This document shows positions 1-12,586 of a DNA stretch of 64,000 nucleotides, piece by piece. How positions within the stretch are numbered: position 1 is the first letter of the stretch; each line of letters opens with the position of its first letter. The notes under the pieces were generated by a model. It searched no databases, had not been told where the DNA came from, and worked only from the letters and a program-made list of their open reading frames with translations. This DNA comes from Uloborus plumipes. Taxonomy: Eukaryota > Arthropoda > Arachnida > Araneae > Uloboridae. A program made the position numbers and the translations under genes. The stretch lies in assembly GCA_038373865.1 (NCBI GenBank), contig JAXGGA010003925.1:1-64000 (forward strand). Reading direction: 5' to 3'.

Positions 1-309
1 TTGCAAAAAAACAGATGTACTTTTTGTGAGGTTTAAGCAACACATTCACACAAAAATTAGAAGTGTAAAATAAATAAAAAATGATGAAGAACAGAGTACA
101 AACCTTGCCGAACACCCTCCATTGTAAATTATTCCACTATAGTTACTTCTAATGCGAAAATAAAGCAACGGAGTCACTTAGTGAAATTTTGCAAACGCAA
201 TCAAAGATAACCGAAAACCGAAAGTACTAAGTTTCGACTGCTGGTAAGCTTAACTGGTTAATTTCAGTGTAAAATGAATACTGTCACATGACGCCAGGTT
301 TATCTACCT

Positions 310-1255
310 TTTTTAACGTTCAAGGTCAAAGCTAATAAGTAAAGTTTGCATTTTCGACTTTTGGCCAGGATTTTCATGCAAATACTCCACTGTGCGATGC
401 TCGAAGTGCCGTCCAATGATATCCCATACGTTATCAATTGGAGGCAGACCTGGTGATTTTGCAGGTCATGGTAACATGTCAGCACTCTGTAGAGCACATT
501 GCGTTACAGCAGCGATGTGAGGGCGAGCGTTATCCTGTTGAAAAACTTCCCCTTGAATGCTACTCATGAAGGGGTGTACTACTGGTTAAATTACGATAAA
601 TTTTCAGCCAGTGAGTTTGGGATAATCACAGGAGTGCCCCTGCTGTCGTAGGAAATTGCTCAAGAGACCATGACTCCAGGTGTGGGTCCTGTGTGTATAG
701 GCCGTAGACCGCTTGGATGCAGGCGGTCCCCTGGCCTCCTTCTGACCAATATACAGCCACCACTGGCACTAAGGCAAAATCTGTTTTCATCAAAAATTAG
801 ATCTCCACTCCAACCTCCAGTGAGCTCTGTCTTGGCACCACGGCCGTTGGAAATGGCAATGGTTTGCAGTCAATGGAATACCGGCTACAGGCTGCCTGGC
901 TCGGAGCTGTCCTTGAAGTAAAAAGTTTCTTAGCGTTCCTTGGGTCACGACGGTACCAACTGCAGCTCGAATGTCAGCCGCAGATGCAGTACGATGCGCC
1001 ACAGCCGTACGCAAGATTCGGCGATTTTCTTTCTCAGTAGTGCCATGTGGCAGCTCGGAACTCGATCTTCTTGAGGTAGTACCATCCCTTGACCATAGCT
1101 TCCAATAATCATGCATGGTGGAAATATCCCCCCCCCCCCCCAAGTCTTTCTGCAATATCGCGAAATGAAAATTCACCTTTTCGTAGCCAAATTCTACGAC
1201 CTCGTTTAAACTCGGTGAGCTGTTAATAATGGCTTCTTCGTTTTCTTAAAGGCAT
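310..1255 (-). pseudogene. Tc1-like transposase pseudogene (Tc1-a)
   Basis: Relic of a DDE transposase that would cut and paste Tc1 DNA at TA sites. On the minus strand an ATG at 1255-1253 opens with MPLRKRR and an LTEFKRGR-type helix-turn-helix start like that of the transposase at 15359, but a TAA stop falls within the first dozen codons. The best open stretch (1176-790) covers the DNA-binding region and the approach to the first catalytic Asp. Further left, the motif that encodes QQDN is still legible near 530, and near 440 the family's PIE motif reads PID, so the last catalytic residue is changed. Several frameshifts and stops are needed to join these pieces. A related but separate family from the 15 kb element, since the terminal repeats differ. 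Confidence 0.8.
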
Positions 1256-2332
1256 TCCTGGCCAGGGCCGTGCCGTCCCAATGTGCAAAGCCGTGCGGCA
1301 CACAAGGGCGCCAGACCCTAAAAGGCGCCGAGCTCTACCGACCAAAAAAATTCAAAACAGAAAAAAATTTTTTAATTCAAAATCCGAATAAAAAAATAAA
1401 ATTGAACTTTTCATTTTAACTAACTGTGGAGGTGAAATAATACTGCTCAATGAAACAAGCAATCCGTCTTGCTGCTTACCCATAAAGAAAAAAATATTGC
1501 CTGATGTGTCTAAACAAACTATTCAAAAGCCTTTTCTTTTCACTGCAAACACGTAATGCTAATGCATACATCAGCATTTTTCTTCCAGATGAGGCGCTGG
1601 TATGCTATTTCAGCACTTCTATAAGGTTTAAGCAAAAGAGGCGAAACAAATTTCCTACCCTTCAATAAGTTTCTTCTGGTGAACGTTGGATTTTTTTAGT
1701 GCAATATGCATTTTAGTATTTTAACTATTGTTCGTGAAAATTCGACTAATTTATGTTACCATACATAAAAAAATAAGGTAAGCATATTTGCATGTGATTT
1801 ACTTGTGCGCAATATTTACATAGTACACAGTACAGACAACAGTTTAGGTTAACTTTTCAGTTTCGAAAAGTAATGATTTTACCATAATTACACGACTATT
1901 TCCTCTTTACTTCAACTAATAGCTTTTTAATTGAAAAAAGAGCTTTAGACAATGTATTTGTATGATATACTAAATTTAATGCCTTTTTAACTAATTCGTA
2001 TTTTAGAAATTTTGGTTTTTACCAGGAACGATGTTAAGGGGGAATATCCTCCACGTTATACACCAATTCAGAAACATAATCAGCTGCTTTAACTTTAATA
2101 TTTAAAATATTTCTTTTTCCAAAACACATTGGTACATTAAAGGAGCTACTGAACTCGAAATGACTTCGAAATATGAAACATAAATGTACATTGTATTCCA
2201 AAATTAAATATTTGTCATGTTCCGATTTTTGGCTGCACGAAAAACTGGAGGAAAATGTTTCGTTAGTTCATTGTGTCTCAAATGTATCCTTAAAATTTGA
2301 TTTATTTTTTAAATTAAAGATGTAGAACTGGG

Positions 2333-2405
2333 CTTCTCAAAGTGTGGTCCATTGACCCCTTTGGGGTCCGCCATCACTTGGCAGTGTGTCAGCCGCAAAC
2401 TTTGA
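2333..2405. repeat. Internal hAT-terminus-like sequence
   Basis: CTTCTCAAAGTGTGGTCC at 2333-2350, followed by a short hairpin around GACCCC/GGGGTC, resembles the terminal repeat of Charlie-type hAT elements. It may be a second, nested hAT end inside the larger element. No partner end or target duplication was found. Confidence 0.35.
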
Positions 2406-2984
2406 GAAGAAATGGTTCAAACAAGTTAATTGAAAAATAATGTTTTTGCATTTTCAAACGAGAGTTTTCGCAAATGAAGTATAGAATTACCTCGAGATGC
2501 AGTTATTTGACTTTCTGCGCTGCTAAGTCCTGTGCTGCAAAGACACTACCGCGGAAACATGTCTGAATTCAATAATCTTTCTTAATTTTCCATTCAATAT
2601 ATTCTCTCAATATCATACATCTAGACATTTTGTTGCAATGAATCGCTGTCAGTTGGCGTCGACAATGCTGGCAAAAAGTATGATTCTCATTAGTCGAAAA
2701 TTGTCCTTTGCCCAGAGGCAATTGAGATCTGCCTCACAACATTGCTATAAAATTAATATAAAAAACTATTAATGTAATTGAAGGGGTGAGGATTGGAGAA
2801 GGAAAGTAGAGGAGGGATTGGAATGAGATATGTTTGGTATGTACACTATGCATGCGTATGTAAGATACATATTTCTTTATACATTTATTTTATGCCTGCT
2901 GTAGGCTTTATAATTGGATCGAATGGGATCGCGTGAAAATATAAAACTAGTTATTATAATTTAGTTTGAACATTTCATTGAATA

Positions 2985-2992
2985 CATATATA

Positions 2993-3048
<56 letters not shown>
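2985..3048. repeat. (TA)n microsatellite
   Basis: About 60 bp of nearly pure TA dinucleotide repeat inside the hAT-like element. Confidence 0.95.
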
Positions 3049-3049
<1 letters not shown>

Positions 3050-3653
3050 CTTCATTTACATTTAGACCTATTTTAAGTTCCATACTTTTTAAATTAATAT
3101 ATTGTATACATTATTTGTTAATAGATTATTGTATTATGTAATGTATTTTTTTTCTTTTAATACCATGTTTTGAAACTAAAAAAGTATGTTTCAATAAATG
3201 TATTTCAGTGTACAGTTTGATAGAGTACAAATTGTTATGCTTTTTTTAAACAAATTATATGCGAAACGTATTTTTTCTAAATTATATTTGTCTATACAAA
3301 ACATCATTGCTGGTGTTAACTATCGATCGCCAATGCTTTCCGCGAAAGCCACTGTATAAGGCGCTCTGAAGACATTTGCACGAGGGCGCCCATCAGGCTT
3401 GGCACGGCCCTGTTCCTGGCTAACATGAACGCAATTCGTCAAATTTTACGCAAAAATAATACTCACGAGCTTCACAACACGCCTTTAAAACAAGCCTTAT
3501 TTGCATGTTCTGAGTGACGCCAGCTGCGCCACACTTATGCGCGGAGCCCGAAATTTCAATCGATGTCATCTTTCAGCTGTATAAACACGCCTACCAAATT
3601 TCGTTTATCTAACACGAGTCTTTCTTGGTGTTGGGATTTTTTTTCCGCCAGTG

Positions 3654-4253
3654 TATTTTTATTAATCGGTTCTCCTTATGCTCAACATGCATAAAAATGA
3701 AAGATTGCAGCAACTCACAAACAAATTTTATCACAAAAAATTTTGGAATACTGTCAATGAATTTTCTGAATCGACAGTCCGAATTTGCCGAATGAGGAAA
3801 ATGTTTTGGAGGTCCCAGCGACCTCCCATGACCTGCCTTGGGAGAGCTCCTGATCTTATTATTTTTAACTAATTCGCCTAATTTTAAATAGAAAAATTTC
3901 TCAAAGCGCAGAATAAAATCAAGTTTTGATTTTGTCGATATAAGTCCTGAGAACAAAAAAGTTTAGGCACACCAAAAACTTTATACACTTTGAAAGGAAA
4001 TAAATCTAACTCTAAACAATGAATAGTACTTACCGGCTGCTAGAACAAAAGAACTAATCCAAACCTCTTCGCGTTGTATCGTAATACGTGTTACACACTC
4101 GGATAATCCCGTTGAAGTACGTCTTGAAGATTTAATTTTCGTATTAATTTTATACGTCACCAAAACAAATATAATGCTTTGTGGATTTATGAGCAAAATA
4201 CCATTCGTATATTCCTCGCTTGCATTAAATTCCTCACAGATTAACAGTTCCGA
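3654..4253 (-). other. Unassigned stretch with a possible exon (minus strand)
   Basis: No recognised gene. On the minus strand a frame is open from 4253 to 4034 without an obvious ATG and runs into a strong consensus donor (GTAAGT at 4033-4028 of the minus strand). With the upstream promoter-like block this could be a short 5' exon, but the protein it would give is unfamiliar and no downstream exon was identified. The ORFs at 3609-3956 and 3678-3872 overlap in opposite directions and look random. Confidence 0.2.
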
Positions 4254-4254
4254 T

Positions 4255-4345
4255 CAGATCCGATTTTATACCGAGCAAAAGACTAAAGACACACACGAGC
4301 TGAAATGCTAACCGTTAATATGGCGCCGTTTCCGGTTTCAATCTT
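4255..4345 (-). promoter_or_regulatory. Promoter-like block (minus strand)
   Basis: Read on the minus strand: an ETS-like ACCGGAAAC next to a YY1-like GGCGCCATATTA (about 4345-4318), then TATAAAATCG at 4270-4261, about 240 bp before the GTAAGT donor near 4033. The block is richer in CpG than its surroundings. This is inference from motifs only. Confidence 0.25.
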
Positions 4346-4407
4346 CTCCCGAACCTCAATTTTGCTCGTTGCGCATCGAGCTCCGCAACTTCCTCTCTGG
4401 TTTTTTG

Positions 4408-4520
4408 TATATTCAGAAACGTTTCCGACTATTTCGGAAAGCTGATTTTAAACGGATCTTTCCGATATATTCAGAAACGTTTATCTTATTTTCAGAAACG
4501 TTTCCGAAATTTTTTACAGT
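4408..4520. repeat. MITE-like end with repeated CAGAAACGTTT words
   Basis: CAGAAACGTTT occurs three times in about 100 bp, twice as CAGAAACGTTTCCG. The block ends with TTTTTTACAGTGTA, the reverse complement of a TACACTGTAAAAAA terminus. The same CACTGTAAAAA word recurs at 52.9 and 54.55 kb, so this is probably one end of a small DNA transposon family. Confidence 0.4.
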
Positions 4521-6000
4521 GTAAAACTCTGTAGGACCAATAGTTTAGGAGATATCGTACTTCGAAAAACGGAGTTTTTTAGCGAAAAGTGAAAAAAATA
4601 TGCTTCGATCATATTTTGTACCTGATATCGACATAAAGTCCTATTCTACAAGACAAAAAATGAACATGTAATAACACTACATTTAATCAGCCTTAATTTA
4701 AGCCCAAACAGTAGTCTATAGGTTTAATATTTCATTTACAATCGCGAAAAATAAATATTTAAAATTTTGAGAAATGAACCAAATCGTTTCCTAATAAGAA
4801 TAGGAGGGGTAGTGGACAAAAAAATGCATAAACTGGTATTAAAAGGGTAACGCTATAATAAAATATTATTTTAAAAATTAAAAAAAAAATTGCAGGTCAT
4901 TTTCACTCATTTTTTCGCTATTTTTATGATGGTTCTTGTTGGTTGTGGTCTTATCCTGACTTTTTTTCAGATTTTGCCTTATCACTCCTGATCTATGCAA
5001 CTTTTGATGATACGTATGCAATGCATACCCATTTTGAAAGACACTAAATTTGGAACAATTTAAGCTGAAGTGGCGTTCTGTAGGACGAATAAAGAAACCT
5101 TACAGGTTAATTTAGCTCGACGTTTTTTTTTCTTTTGTCGGTCTTTATTAAATGTGGTCTTATTGCGAAGCTGCAGAAAAGGAAGGTTGTCTTCTGTCTC
5201 AAGATGTTCGTTTAAATTCGGAAAGAGTTCTTACAACTTCCTTACGTTCCAGTTCTCGAAGATGAAGAAAATACACAAACATCTTGACACAGAACAAAGA
5301 CCACCTTCTTTTCCTGCAGCTTCGCGAAAAGACCACAGCTAATAAAGACCCACAAAAGAAGAAACAGAAAACATTGAGATAAATTACCCTGTAAGGTTTT
5401 ATTTTAAATCATTAAAATAAAATTTTTTTAAACTTTTTATACAACTCTATGCATTTTTCTATTGTCCAGTGCTCTCCCCCCCCCCTATTCTTGTTGGAAA
5501 ACAATTTTTCTCACTTCTCAAAAAAATAGTCAGGGATCCCCGATAGAGATTTTTCTGTTTATTACTATTAAGCTAATTTTCCAGGAGTAGCTTCATTTTA
5601 ATGAAACGCCCGACTTTTCCTCTTACAACAATTCTCGATTGTGGTAGCTAACTGAGATAGCAGGGATCAAATGTGTCGATTCTATGGGTCTCAAAAACTT
5701 ATCACTAACTGTGACTTTTTTAATTAAATCTTAAGATAATTAGTAACATTGTTGAAAAAAATAATTGTCCTACAAGGTGTATGGTTTGATCAAAGAGTCC
5801 CCCTCCTCCCAACATGTATCGATTACGAGGTCATCAAAAGTGATTACTAACTGCCTGAGTTTTTCCCTATTGCTTAGTTAATATGTATATAATTTAAAAG
5901 TCACATTGTCCTACAAATTGCATGGTACGTTATCAAGGTCCTACGTTCTAAAAATGTAGTACCCTGATGAAGAAAATAATCAGCACCAAGCTGAATCTTC

Positions 6001-8583
6001 TTAACCCTACACTGCATAGCGTTGCCAATTGGATACATGGACTATTTTTCCTTATGGCCATGCATAAGGCAACTCAAGCATAAAAAGCCAGTATTAGGTA
6101 TCTTTAAAGCAAATATAACGATATATCCTCAAAATTATTTTTTAGAAATGTGTTCCAATGTTTTCTTATTACACTAAAAACATATATGGGTAATTCCAGG
6201 CAACATGGGAACTCGGTGTTAAAAAAAAATGTTGAAAAATTGTCTTAATTTTTTTTGTACGTTCTCTATATTGGTTGAAGTTTACAAATTAAAATAAGGT
6301 AACTTCAGGTGAATCATTTTCTTTTTGTAAGAGAACTTGTTCTATGAGCTCACAATCTTGTAAAAGTCTCTCTCTGCTAGACACAATTTTAAACGAGCAT
6401 ATTTTATTGGTTTAGCCTGTTTCCACAATTTAATTGCATTTTTTCCTGTCAGATTTATTCGATAAGAAAACAATTATTAATAGCACATTTTGAAATTTAT
6501 TCCTAAAATATTTTTTTAAAGTAGTTTTTAAACCATTAAATTTTGTGTAACGTGAGTCACGAAAACTTACTTTATTATTTCCAAATTTTATAGCTTATAA
6601 ATGAATTTTTTTCCTGTTTCTCCTACTCATGTATATTACAAAAAAGAAATTATTGGCCAATTTAGAGTTTTTTGCTTTTTTATTCAAAAAATAAGGATGT
6701 TTATTTTGTAACGTGAGTCACGCGAAAAGTGAGTTACAGCCAATACAAGCTAATATTAACTTCTTAAAAGTATTTAATGTGCCCTAATGGTATTTTAGGG
6801 TCTAAAGGGAGAGTTAGCACTTGTACACACCTACATATAATTAATAATACTAATGAAATTAAATATAAATAGCGTAATTTTAATTCTTTTAGTGTTTCAT
6901 AATTTTTCAATTAGTGCACTGGGTCCCTGTTTTGGCCTTCAGCTTTCCAATGTGTAGCATGTGTTTATGCATGCACATATTTTTCTTCCGTATCTAAGAA
7001 AGGTTTTTCATTCCAGAAAAAGAAATTTTTAAAATATTTAACGAGTAACAGCAGAATGAAAATTGAAACAAGAAGGGAAGTACATTGCATGTAAACAGAA
7101 ACATTGTCCCTGGATGAAAGAATGTCTAACGAGAAAAGTCGAAAAGCTAAGGATATTTTCTCTAGCAATTCAATATAAGCTGAAAAATAAACATATGAAA
7201 CTTTCAAAGGAAATTTTGGCTAAATTCAAACTTCTTAAATATCGCTTCAACAAGTATACAAATATGTAAATACACTATGGAAGACTAGCCAAAACAAGGA
7301 GAAATTCTGTTAATTAACCTCACAGTCAAACTGTAGTCATAAGTGAGTTACTCAATACTCTTTCGTAAATGTAATATACATTTGAAAAGAAGATTTCAAT
7401 GTCCACCGAACTCATGCTGAAAAAATTATTTATCCCAAGAAAATCTAAACAAAACTGATTCAAAAAATTAGCTTGAGCGAGAGAAAAAAAAATATATATA
7501 TACATATAAAATTGGAACATAAGAGAAATTTTAAAAAGCTCGGTCAACATCTCACTTGCTCTTTTTTGAGATGCTTAAATTTAATTATTCATCAGTAGTG
7601 GATGAGAAAAGTAAGTACTTTGAAGAGCCTACTTCTGACAGCAGTCAACTAATTTCACAGTCATTATGCAACATTAAATGTTATGATTGGTATCAGATGA
7701 AATATAATGGTGTGTAGTATCCTGTAAAAGTTTCCAGATGTATGAATTGAGAATTTGAAATCAGTACAATGCAGCCACAGAGAAAATACGGGAAGTAGTA
7801 TAAAAAAAAGACAAACATATGTTTTGGAAAATTGAATTGATGAATCCACTCTGTGACCGTTCAGAGGGGTTAGATGGCAGATGCTAAGGAGAATTTAACC
7901 CTATGTCTATGGGACAAAAAAATCGTGCTGCGAAAAATTGGCCGTTAAGAGGGGTGGCCACTTTGTAAAAGTGACCGCTCCGCTCGGAGAGGTTTTACTG
8001 TATTTAAAACTGATCAACTAAAGAAAACAAGCCATTAAGCATTAATTTTAATTGAATTTAGGTGAAATCTCTACACATAATTTTCAAAATAAGATGTAAA
8101 GTAGAGGACTAAAACGGAGATGTAACGTGAGTCACGAAATTATGTAACGTGAGTCACACTCAAAATATTGAATAACTTAATCAGTGACTGCAGAATGAAC
8201 TTTATTTTCGTATATATCATAACTTAGAAACATATTTTGTGCCATGAAAAGCAGTTTTTAAATTTTATTATTCTGAAAGAGCAGAAATCTTAGGTTTTTA
8301 ATTATCCAAAAAATGTGAGTTCCTTTTCTTTTGTAACGCGAGTCACGATGTTAAATTAAGGTTGAAACACCATCTATTTCTGTTGAAATTTAAAATGCTG
8401 ACATCCACAGGTTCTCACTGCATACCAGATGACTGTCAATAGCTTTATTTAAATCAGGCATGGTATTTCTTTAATATATATAACATTTACTTTTGTAAAA
8501 TCACTTCAAATTGTAACGTGAGTCACGTGGAATTGCCTATATATATCTTTCAAAGAACAGAAAATCATGCAGTGTAGGGTTAA
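6001..8583. mobile_element. piggyBac-like non-autonomous element 'P1' (TTAA-flanked)
   Basis: Flanked by TTAA at 6001-6004 and 8580-8583, with inverted ends CCCTACACTGCAT / ATGCAGTGTAGGG. The TTAA target and CCCT-start ends are diagnostic of piggyBac-type elements. Next to the left end is GTTGCCAATTGG, also found at the right end of the sister element P2 (34944-36364), so P1 and P2 are the same family in opposite orientations. Without the nested E1, P1 is only about 230 bp. Confidence 0.85.
6186..8540. mobile_element. Element 'E1' with six same-direction GTAACGTGAGTCACG motifs
   Basis: Inverted ends GGGTAATTCCA (6188-6198) and TGGAATTGCC (8528-8537) match those of E2 (25680-27672). Inside, GTAACGTGAGTCACG or a one-base variant occurs at 6547, 6708, 8122, 8144, 8333 and 8513, always in the same direction and clustered towards both ends. 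The core TGAGTCA is the AP-1-type bZIP site. The interior is AT-rich with only short, unconvincing ORFs (such as 6965-7207 and 7063-7269). Superfamily unknown; the flanking duplication is at most a few bases of TATA. Confidence 0.7.
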
Positions 8584-11021
8584 ATTGTGCCGTTTCAATG
8601 AGACTCCCGACAATTTCATCAACGAAATTCTGTATTGTGGTAGCTAACAAGGGTAGCTGAGTCTAAAATTGCCGATTTAACTGTTCTCAAAAATTTATTA
8701 CTAACTGTTGGTAATTTATTAAACATTAAGAAAAGTACTAACTTTATTGAAAGAAAATTTTTCCTACAAGGTATATGGTTTTCTCGAAGTCAATTACGAG
8801 GCCTTAAAATGTGATTTAACTGCCCGATTTTCTTCCTATTGCTTAGTTAATATGCATACAATTTAACAGTAACATTGTCCTACGAATTGCGTGGTACGTC
8901 ATCCAGTTCCTACGTAATGTAGTACAGATCTCTGATAAAAAAATAATCACTATCGAACCGAATCTTCTTGAACAGCGTCGTTTTAATGAGACGCAAGATT
9001 ATTGCATAAACGAAATTCTGGATTGTAGTAGCTAACAAGGGTAGCAGGGAAAAATATGTCGATTTGACGATACTCAAAAATTTACTACTAATTGTTGGTT
9101 TTTTTTATTAAATATTAAGAAAATTATTAACATTAGTGGATAAAATATTCGTCCTACAATATGTATGCTTTTATCAGAATCCCCTCCTCCCAACATGTAT
9201 CGATTACGAGATCATCAAGAATAATTACTAACTACTTAAATTTTTTACTTTTGCTTTTTTCGTTAATATTTATATAATTTAAGTGTCATATTGTCCTTCA
9301 AATTTTGTGGTACGTTATTGCGGTACTCCAACTGAATACACATTTTCAATTCGTGCTAGTAGAAATAAATTTATTTTGCACAATTTGGTATTACGAATGA
9401 GCTTTGCCAGTACGCATGCCCAGAGCATATTAGGAATTCTCCGTAAACATCGACCATAATCCTGCAAAAAAACAACCTTACAATTCTTGTCGGACTAGTG
9501 ATACCTACCTGTTTACTTGTAGGACATTGTTTTATCTGGATAAAGAATACACTAACCTATAATATAATATAATAGGTAGTAATAAAAAAAAAGTGGTCTT
9601 ATGGTACTAACAATTTCTGAGCGTAAGACAGGGATAACGTACCACGCAATTCGTAGGACAATGTGACTGTTAAATTATATACATATTAACTAAGCAGTAG
9701 AAAAAAATTTAGGTAGTTAGTAATTACTTTTGATGATCTCGTAATCGATACATGTTGGGAGGAGGGGGACTCTTTGATCAAACCATACACCTTGTAGGAC
9801 AATTATTTTTTCAACAATGTTAATAATTATCTTAAGATTAAATTAAAAAAGTCACAGTTAGTGATAAGTTTTTGAGACCCATAGAATTGACACATTTGAT
9901 CCCTGCTATCCCAGTTAGCTACCACAATCGAGAATTTTTGTAAGCGGAAAAGTTGGGCGTCTTATTAAAATGAAGCGTTTCACGGAAAATTAGCTTAATA
10001 GTAATAAACAGAAAAATCTCTACCAGGGATCCCTGACTAAAAATTTCTATTTCCGAAAATTTGTTTTTTTCACAATTGTAAATGAAATATTGAACCTATA
10101 GACTTCTCTTTAGGCTTAAATGAAAGCTGATTAGATGTACTGTAATTAAATGTCTATCTTTTGTCTTGTAGAATAAGAATTTATGTCAATATTTGGTTCA
10201 AAATATGATCGAAGCATATTTTTCTCATTTTTCGCAAAAAATGACAAATTGTTGAAGCACCATATCTCCTTAACTCTCCGTCTTACAGAACGCCACTTCA
10301 GCTTAAATTGTTCCAAATTTAGTGTCCTTCAAAATGGGTATGCGTACGTGTCATCAAAAGTTGCATAGATCAGGAGTGATAGGGCAAAATCTGAAAAAAA
10401 GTCAGGATAAGACTACAACCAACAAGAACCATCATAAAAATAGCGAAAAAATGAGTGAAAATGACCTGAAAAGTTTTTTTTTTAATTTTTAAAATGATAT
10501 TTCCATATAGTGTTACCCTTTTAATCCCATTTTATGCATTTTTTTACTGTCCACTGCCCCCTTATTCTTATTAGGATACGATTTTGCTCATTTCTCAAAA
10601 TTTTAAATATTTATTTTTCGCGATTGTAAATGAAATATTGAGCCTACAGACTAATGTTTGGGCTTGAATGAAAGCTGATTAAATATACTGTTATTACATG
10701 TCCTTTTTTCGTATTGTAGAATAGGAATTCATGTTGATATTTGGTCCAAAATATGATCAAAGCATAATTTTTTCACTTTTCGCAAAAAAACTCCGTTTTT
10801 CGAATCACGGTATCTCCTAAACTATTCGTCCTACAGAGCGTGACTTGAGCTTAAATTGCTTCAAATTTAGTATTCTTTAAAATTTTAACATGTATCATCA
10901 AAAGTTGCATAGTTTAGGAGTTATAAAGGAAAAACTGAAAAATGTCTGAAAATTTCGCAGTTTTTCACGAGCTTCGCAGAGAGCACAGGTTTTAGAAAGG
11001 TGCAAACGTAGATTTACACTA

Positions 11022-11784
11022 CTAGTATAAGATCCCACCGCAGTTTATCTACACTCATAGCGTACACTCATCACGTATATATTAAACTAAAGTACATTTT
11101 CTGAACGTGATGCACTAAGTCTTCGTATGTAAAAGTGGCCGCAACCTTTACGCAGCCTGGCCTAAACAGGTCACATAAATGAAGTATTTCTACATTCATC
11201 GCGTACACTCATCACGTATATACCAAATGAAAGCTGATTTTTTTTCTGAAAATGATGCACTAAGGCTGCCTATGTAAAAGTGGCCGCAACCTGTAGGCAG
11301 CTTGCATAACAGGTCACATAAACGTCAAATTTTTCATTCATGTAACTTGTTTAGACCCGGCTGCCTAGAGGTTGCGGCCACTTTTATATAGGCAGCCTTA
11401 GTGCATCACTTTCAGAAAAAAATCAGCTTTCACTTAATATATACGTGATGAGTGTACTCGACGAGTGTAGAAATACTACATTCATGTGACCTGTTTAGAC
11501 CAGGCTGCCTAGAGATTGCGGCCTCTTTTACATAGGCGGCTTTAGTGCATTACGTTCAGGAAACAATCAGCTTTAATTTGATATATACGTGATGAGTGTA
11601 CGCGATAAGTGTAGAAATACTACATTCATGTGTCCTGCTTAGGCCCGGCTGCCTATAGGTTTCGGGAACTTTTACATGCGAAGACTTAGTGCATCACGTT
11701 CAGAAAAAAATGTGCTTTAATTTGATATATACGTGATGAGTGTACGCTATGAGTATAGATAAACTGCGGTGGGATCTTAGACTA
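11022..11784. mobile_element. Foldback 'F2': five ~142-bp units in opposed orientation
   Basis: The outer ends are inverted (GATCCCACCGCAGTTTATCT near 11031, its complement near 11756-11776). Two units in one orientation start at 11050 and 11191 (period 141). Three in the opposite orientation end at 11469, 11613 and 11757 (period 144). Each unit carries CACGTATATA and a GTGGCCGCAACC-like segment. There is no coding capacity. The structure resembles Foldback-type elements, whose arms are built of tandem subrepeats. Confidence 0.8.
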
Positions 11785-12586
11785 TACCCTAAAAGACCCA
11801 AACAACATATTAAAAATTCAGAACTACATCGCGATTTGCGATTTTTAGCTCTTTTTTTTGCACAGATTGACAGGACTAAATAACTTATTTATTAGCACCA
11901 AACATCTCAAAATGCATCATATGCGACAAACAATGCAATTATTTAAGATAAATACGGAGAAAACAGCATTTCAACGTTTCGACAAAATTTATCAAAAACG
12001 TGGGTAAGAACAGGAAATTGCCAAAACGTCTACGCATTTGTGGAAGAGGAAGAAATTATACCACAGACCTTAAATTTTTTGAGTGAATATTATGCCCCCA
12101 ATGGCACATTTTCCGCCTCATCAATTATCAAAACTAAGAAAATAAATTTTTTAAAGTGATTTGCTAAAAATTTCATAAAATTGCATTTTTTCCAAACTTC
12201 AACGACATTGCGGCAAATCAAGAAATTAGTAAAAAAAAAAAAAAATCTGTGCACTTTGCTCCCCTAATGGCACCTTTTCCGCAATACCCATCATCGAAAT
12301 AAAAAAAAAAGTAATTACTGCATCGTGCAGTAAAAATATTGATATCAAAATTGAATTTAACAATGTTAACTTATACCCAGTCTTTATTAAAATGTTTTGT
12401 TGAAGGTTTTTTATCCCTTTACGGTAAACAACATATATCGTATAATGTGCATGGGTAGCTTCATCTGTGTAAAGATGTTGAACATTTGGTGCTTTGAATG
12501 ATTTCAGTGCTTATCAATTTGAGAATTATATGAAGAAATTTAAACGTGGGTGTTTAGGAAGCCTGAAAAGCCACTGCCGCAAATTG
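11785..12586. other. Unassigned AT-rich stretch
   Basis: No ORF, repeat or RNA gene could be supported here. It contains two short A/T runs (about 12231-12246 and 12299-12311). Confidence 0.5.

Larger units (their letters stand above)
1263..3412. mobile_element. Non-autonomous hAT-like element with 8-bp target duplication
   Basis: The ends are perfect 12-bp inverted repeats (CAGGGCCGTGCC at 1263, GGCACGGCCCTG ending at 3412), and TTCCTGGC is duplicated at 1255-1262 and 3413-3420. An 8-bp duplication with CAG..CTG ends is the hAT signature. Subterminal GGGCGCC-type words recur at both ends. There is no transposase ORF in 2,150 bp. It lies immediately upstream of the Tc1-a start codon, so it is younger than Tc1-a. 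Confidence 0.85.
300..3653 (-). mobile_element. Decayed Tc1-like element 'Tc1-a', split by a hAT-like insertion
   Basis: A Tc1-like element read on the minus strand. Its 5' end is at 3653, where the minus strand begins CACTGGCGG after a TA. About 240 bp of 5' leader (3413-3653) is separated from the transposase (310-1255) by a 2.15 kb insertion. The matching 3' terminal repeat is not recognisable, so the left boundary is only where transposase similarity fades. A C-homopolymer at about 1129-1141 lies within the coding part. Confidence 0.75.
4515..10960. mobile_element. Giant composite foldback 'F1' with internal tandem units
   Basis: Long inverted repeat. The block around 4890-5090 (for example TTCTTGTTGGTTGTGGTCTT) returns in reverse complement at about 10260-10470, and 4520-4800 returns at 10560-10860. 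A unit of roughly 390-410 bp containing GTAGCTAAC and a poly-pyrimidine CCCCTCCTCCCAAC block starts near 5597, 8587 and 8972, and lies inverted at about 9610-10000. The right arm holds a second tandem copy (10110-10470 and 10720-10960). A piggyBac-like element (6001-8583) interrupts the array. No ORF of transposase size is present, so I cannot assign a superfamily. Confidence 0.75.

Noticed and set aside
4028..4345. Firm call of a host promoter and first exon
   Set aside because: Motifs and a donor are present, but no ATG and no downstream exon; kept only as a low-confidence feature.
11050..11757. CRISPR-like array
   Set aside because: Units of ~142 bp are contiguous, lack spacers, flip orientation and lie in a eukaryotic foldback.
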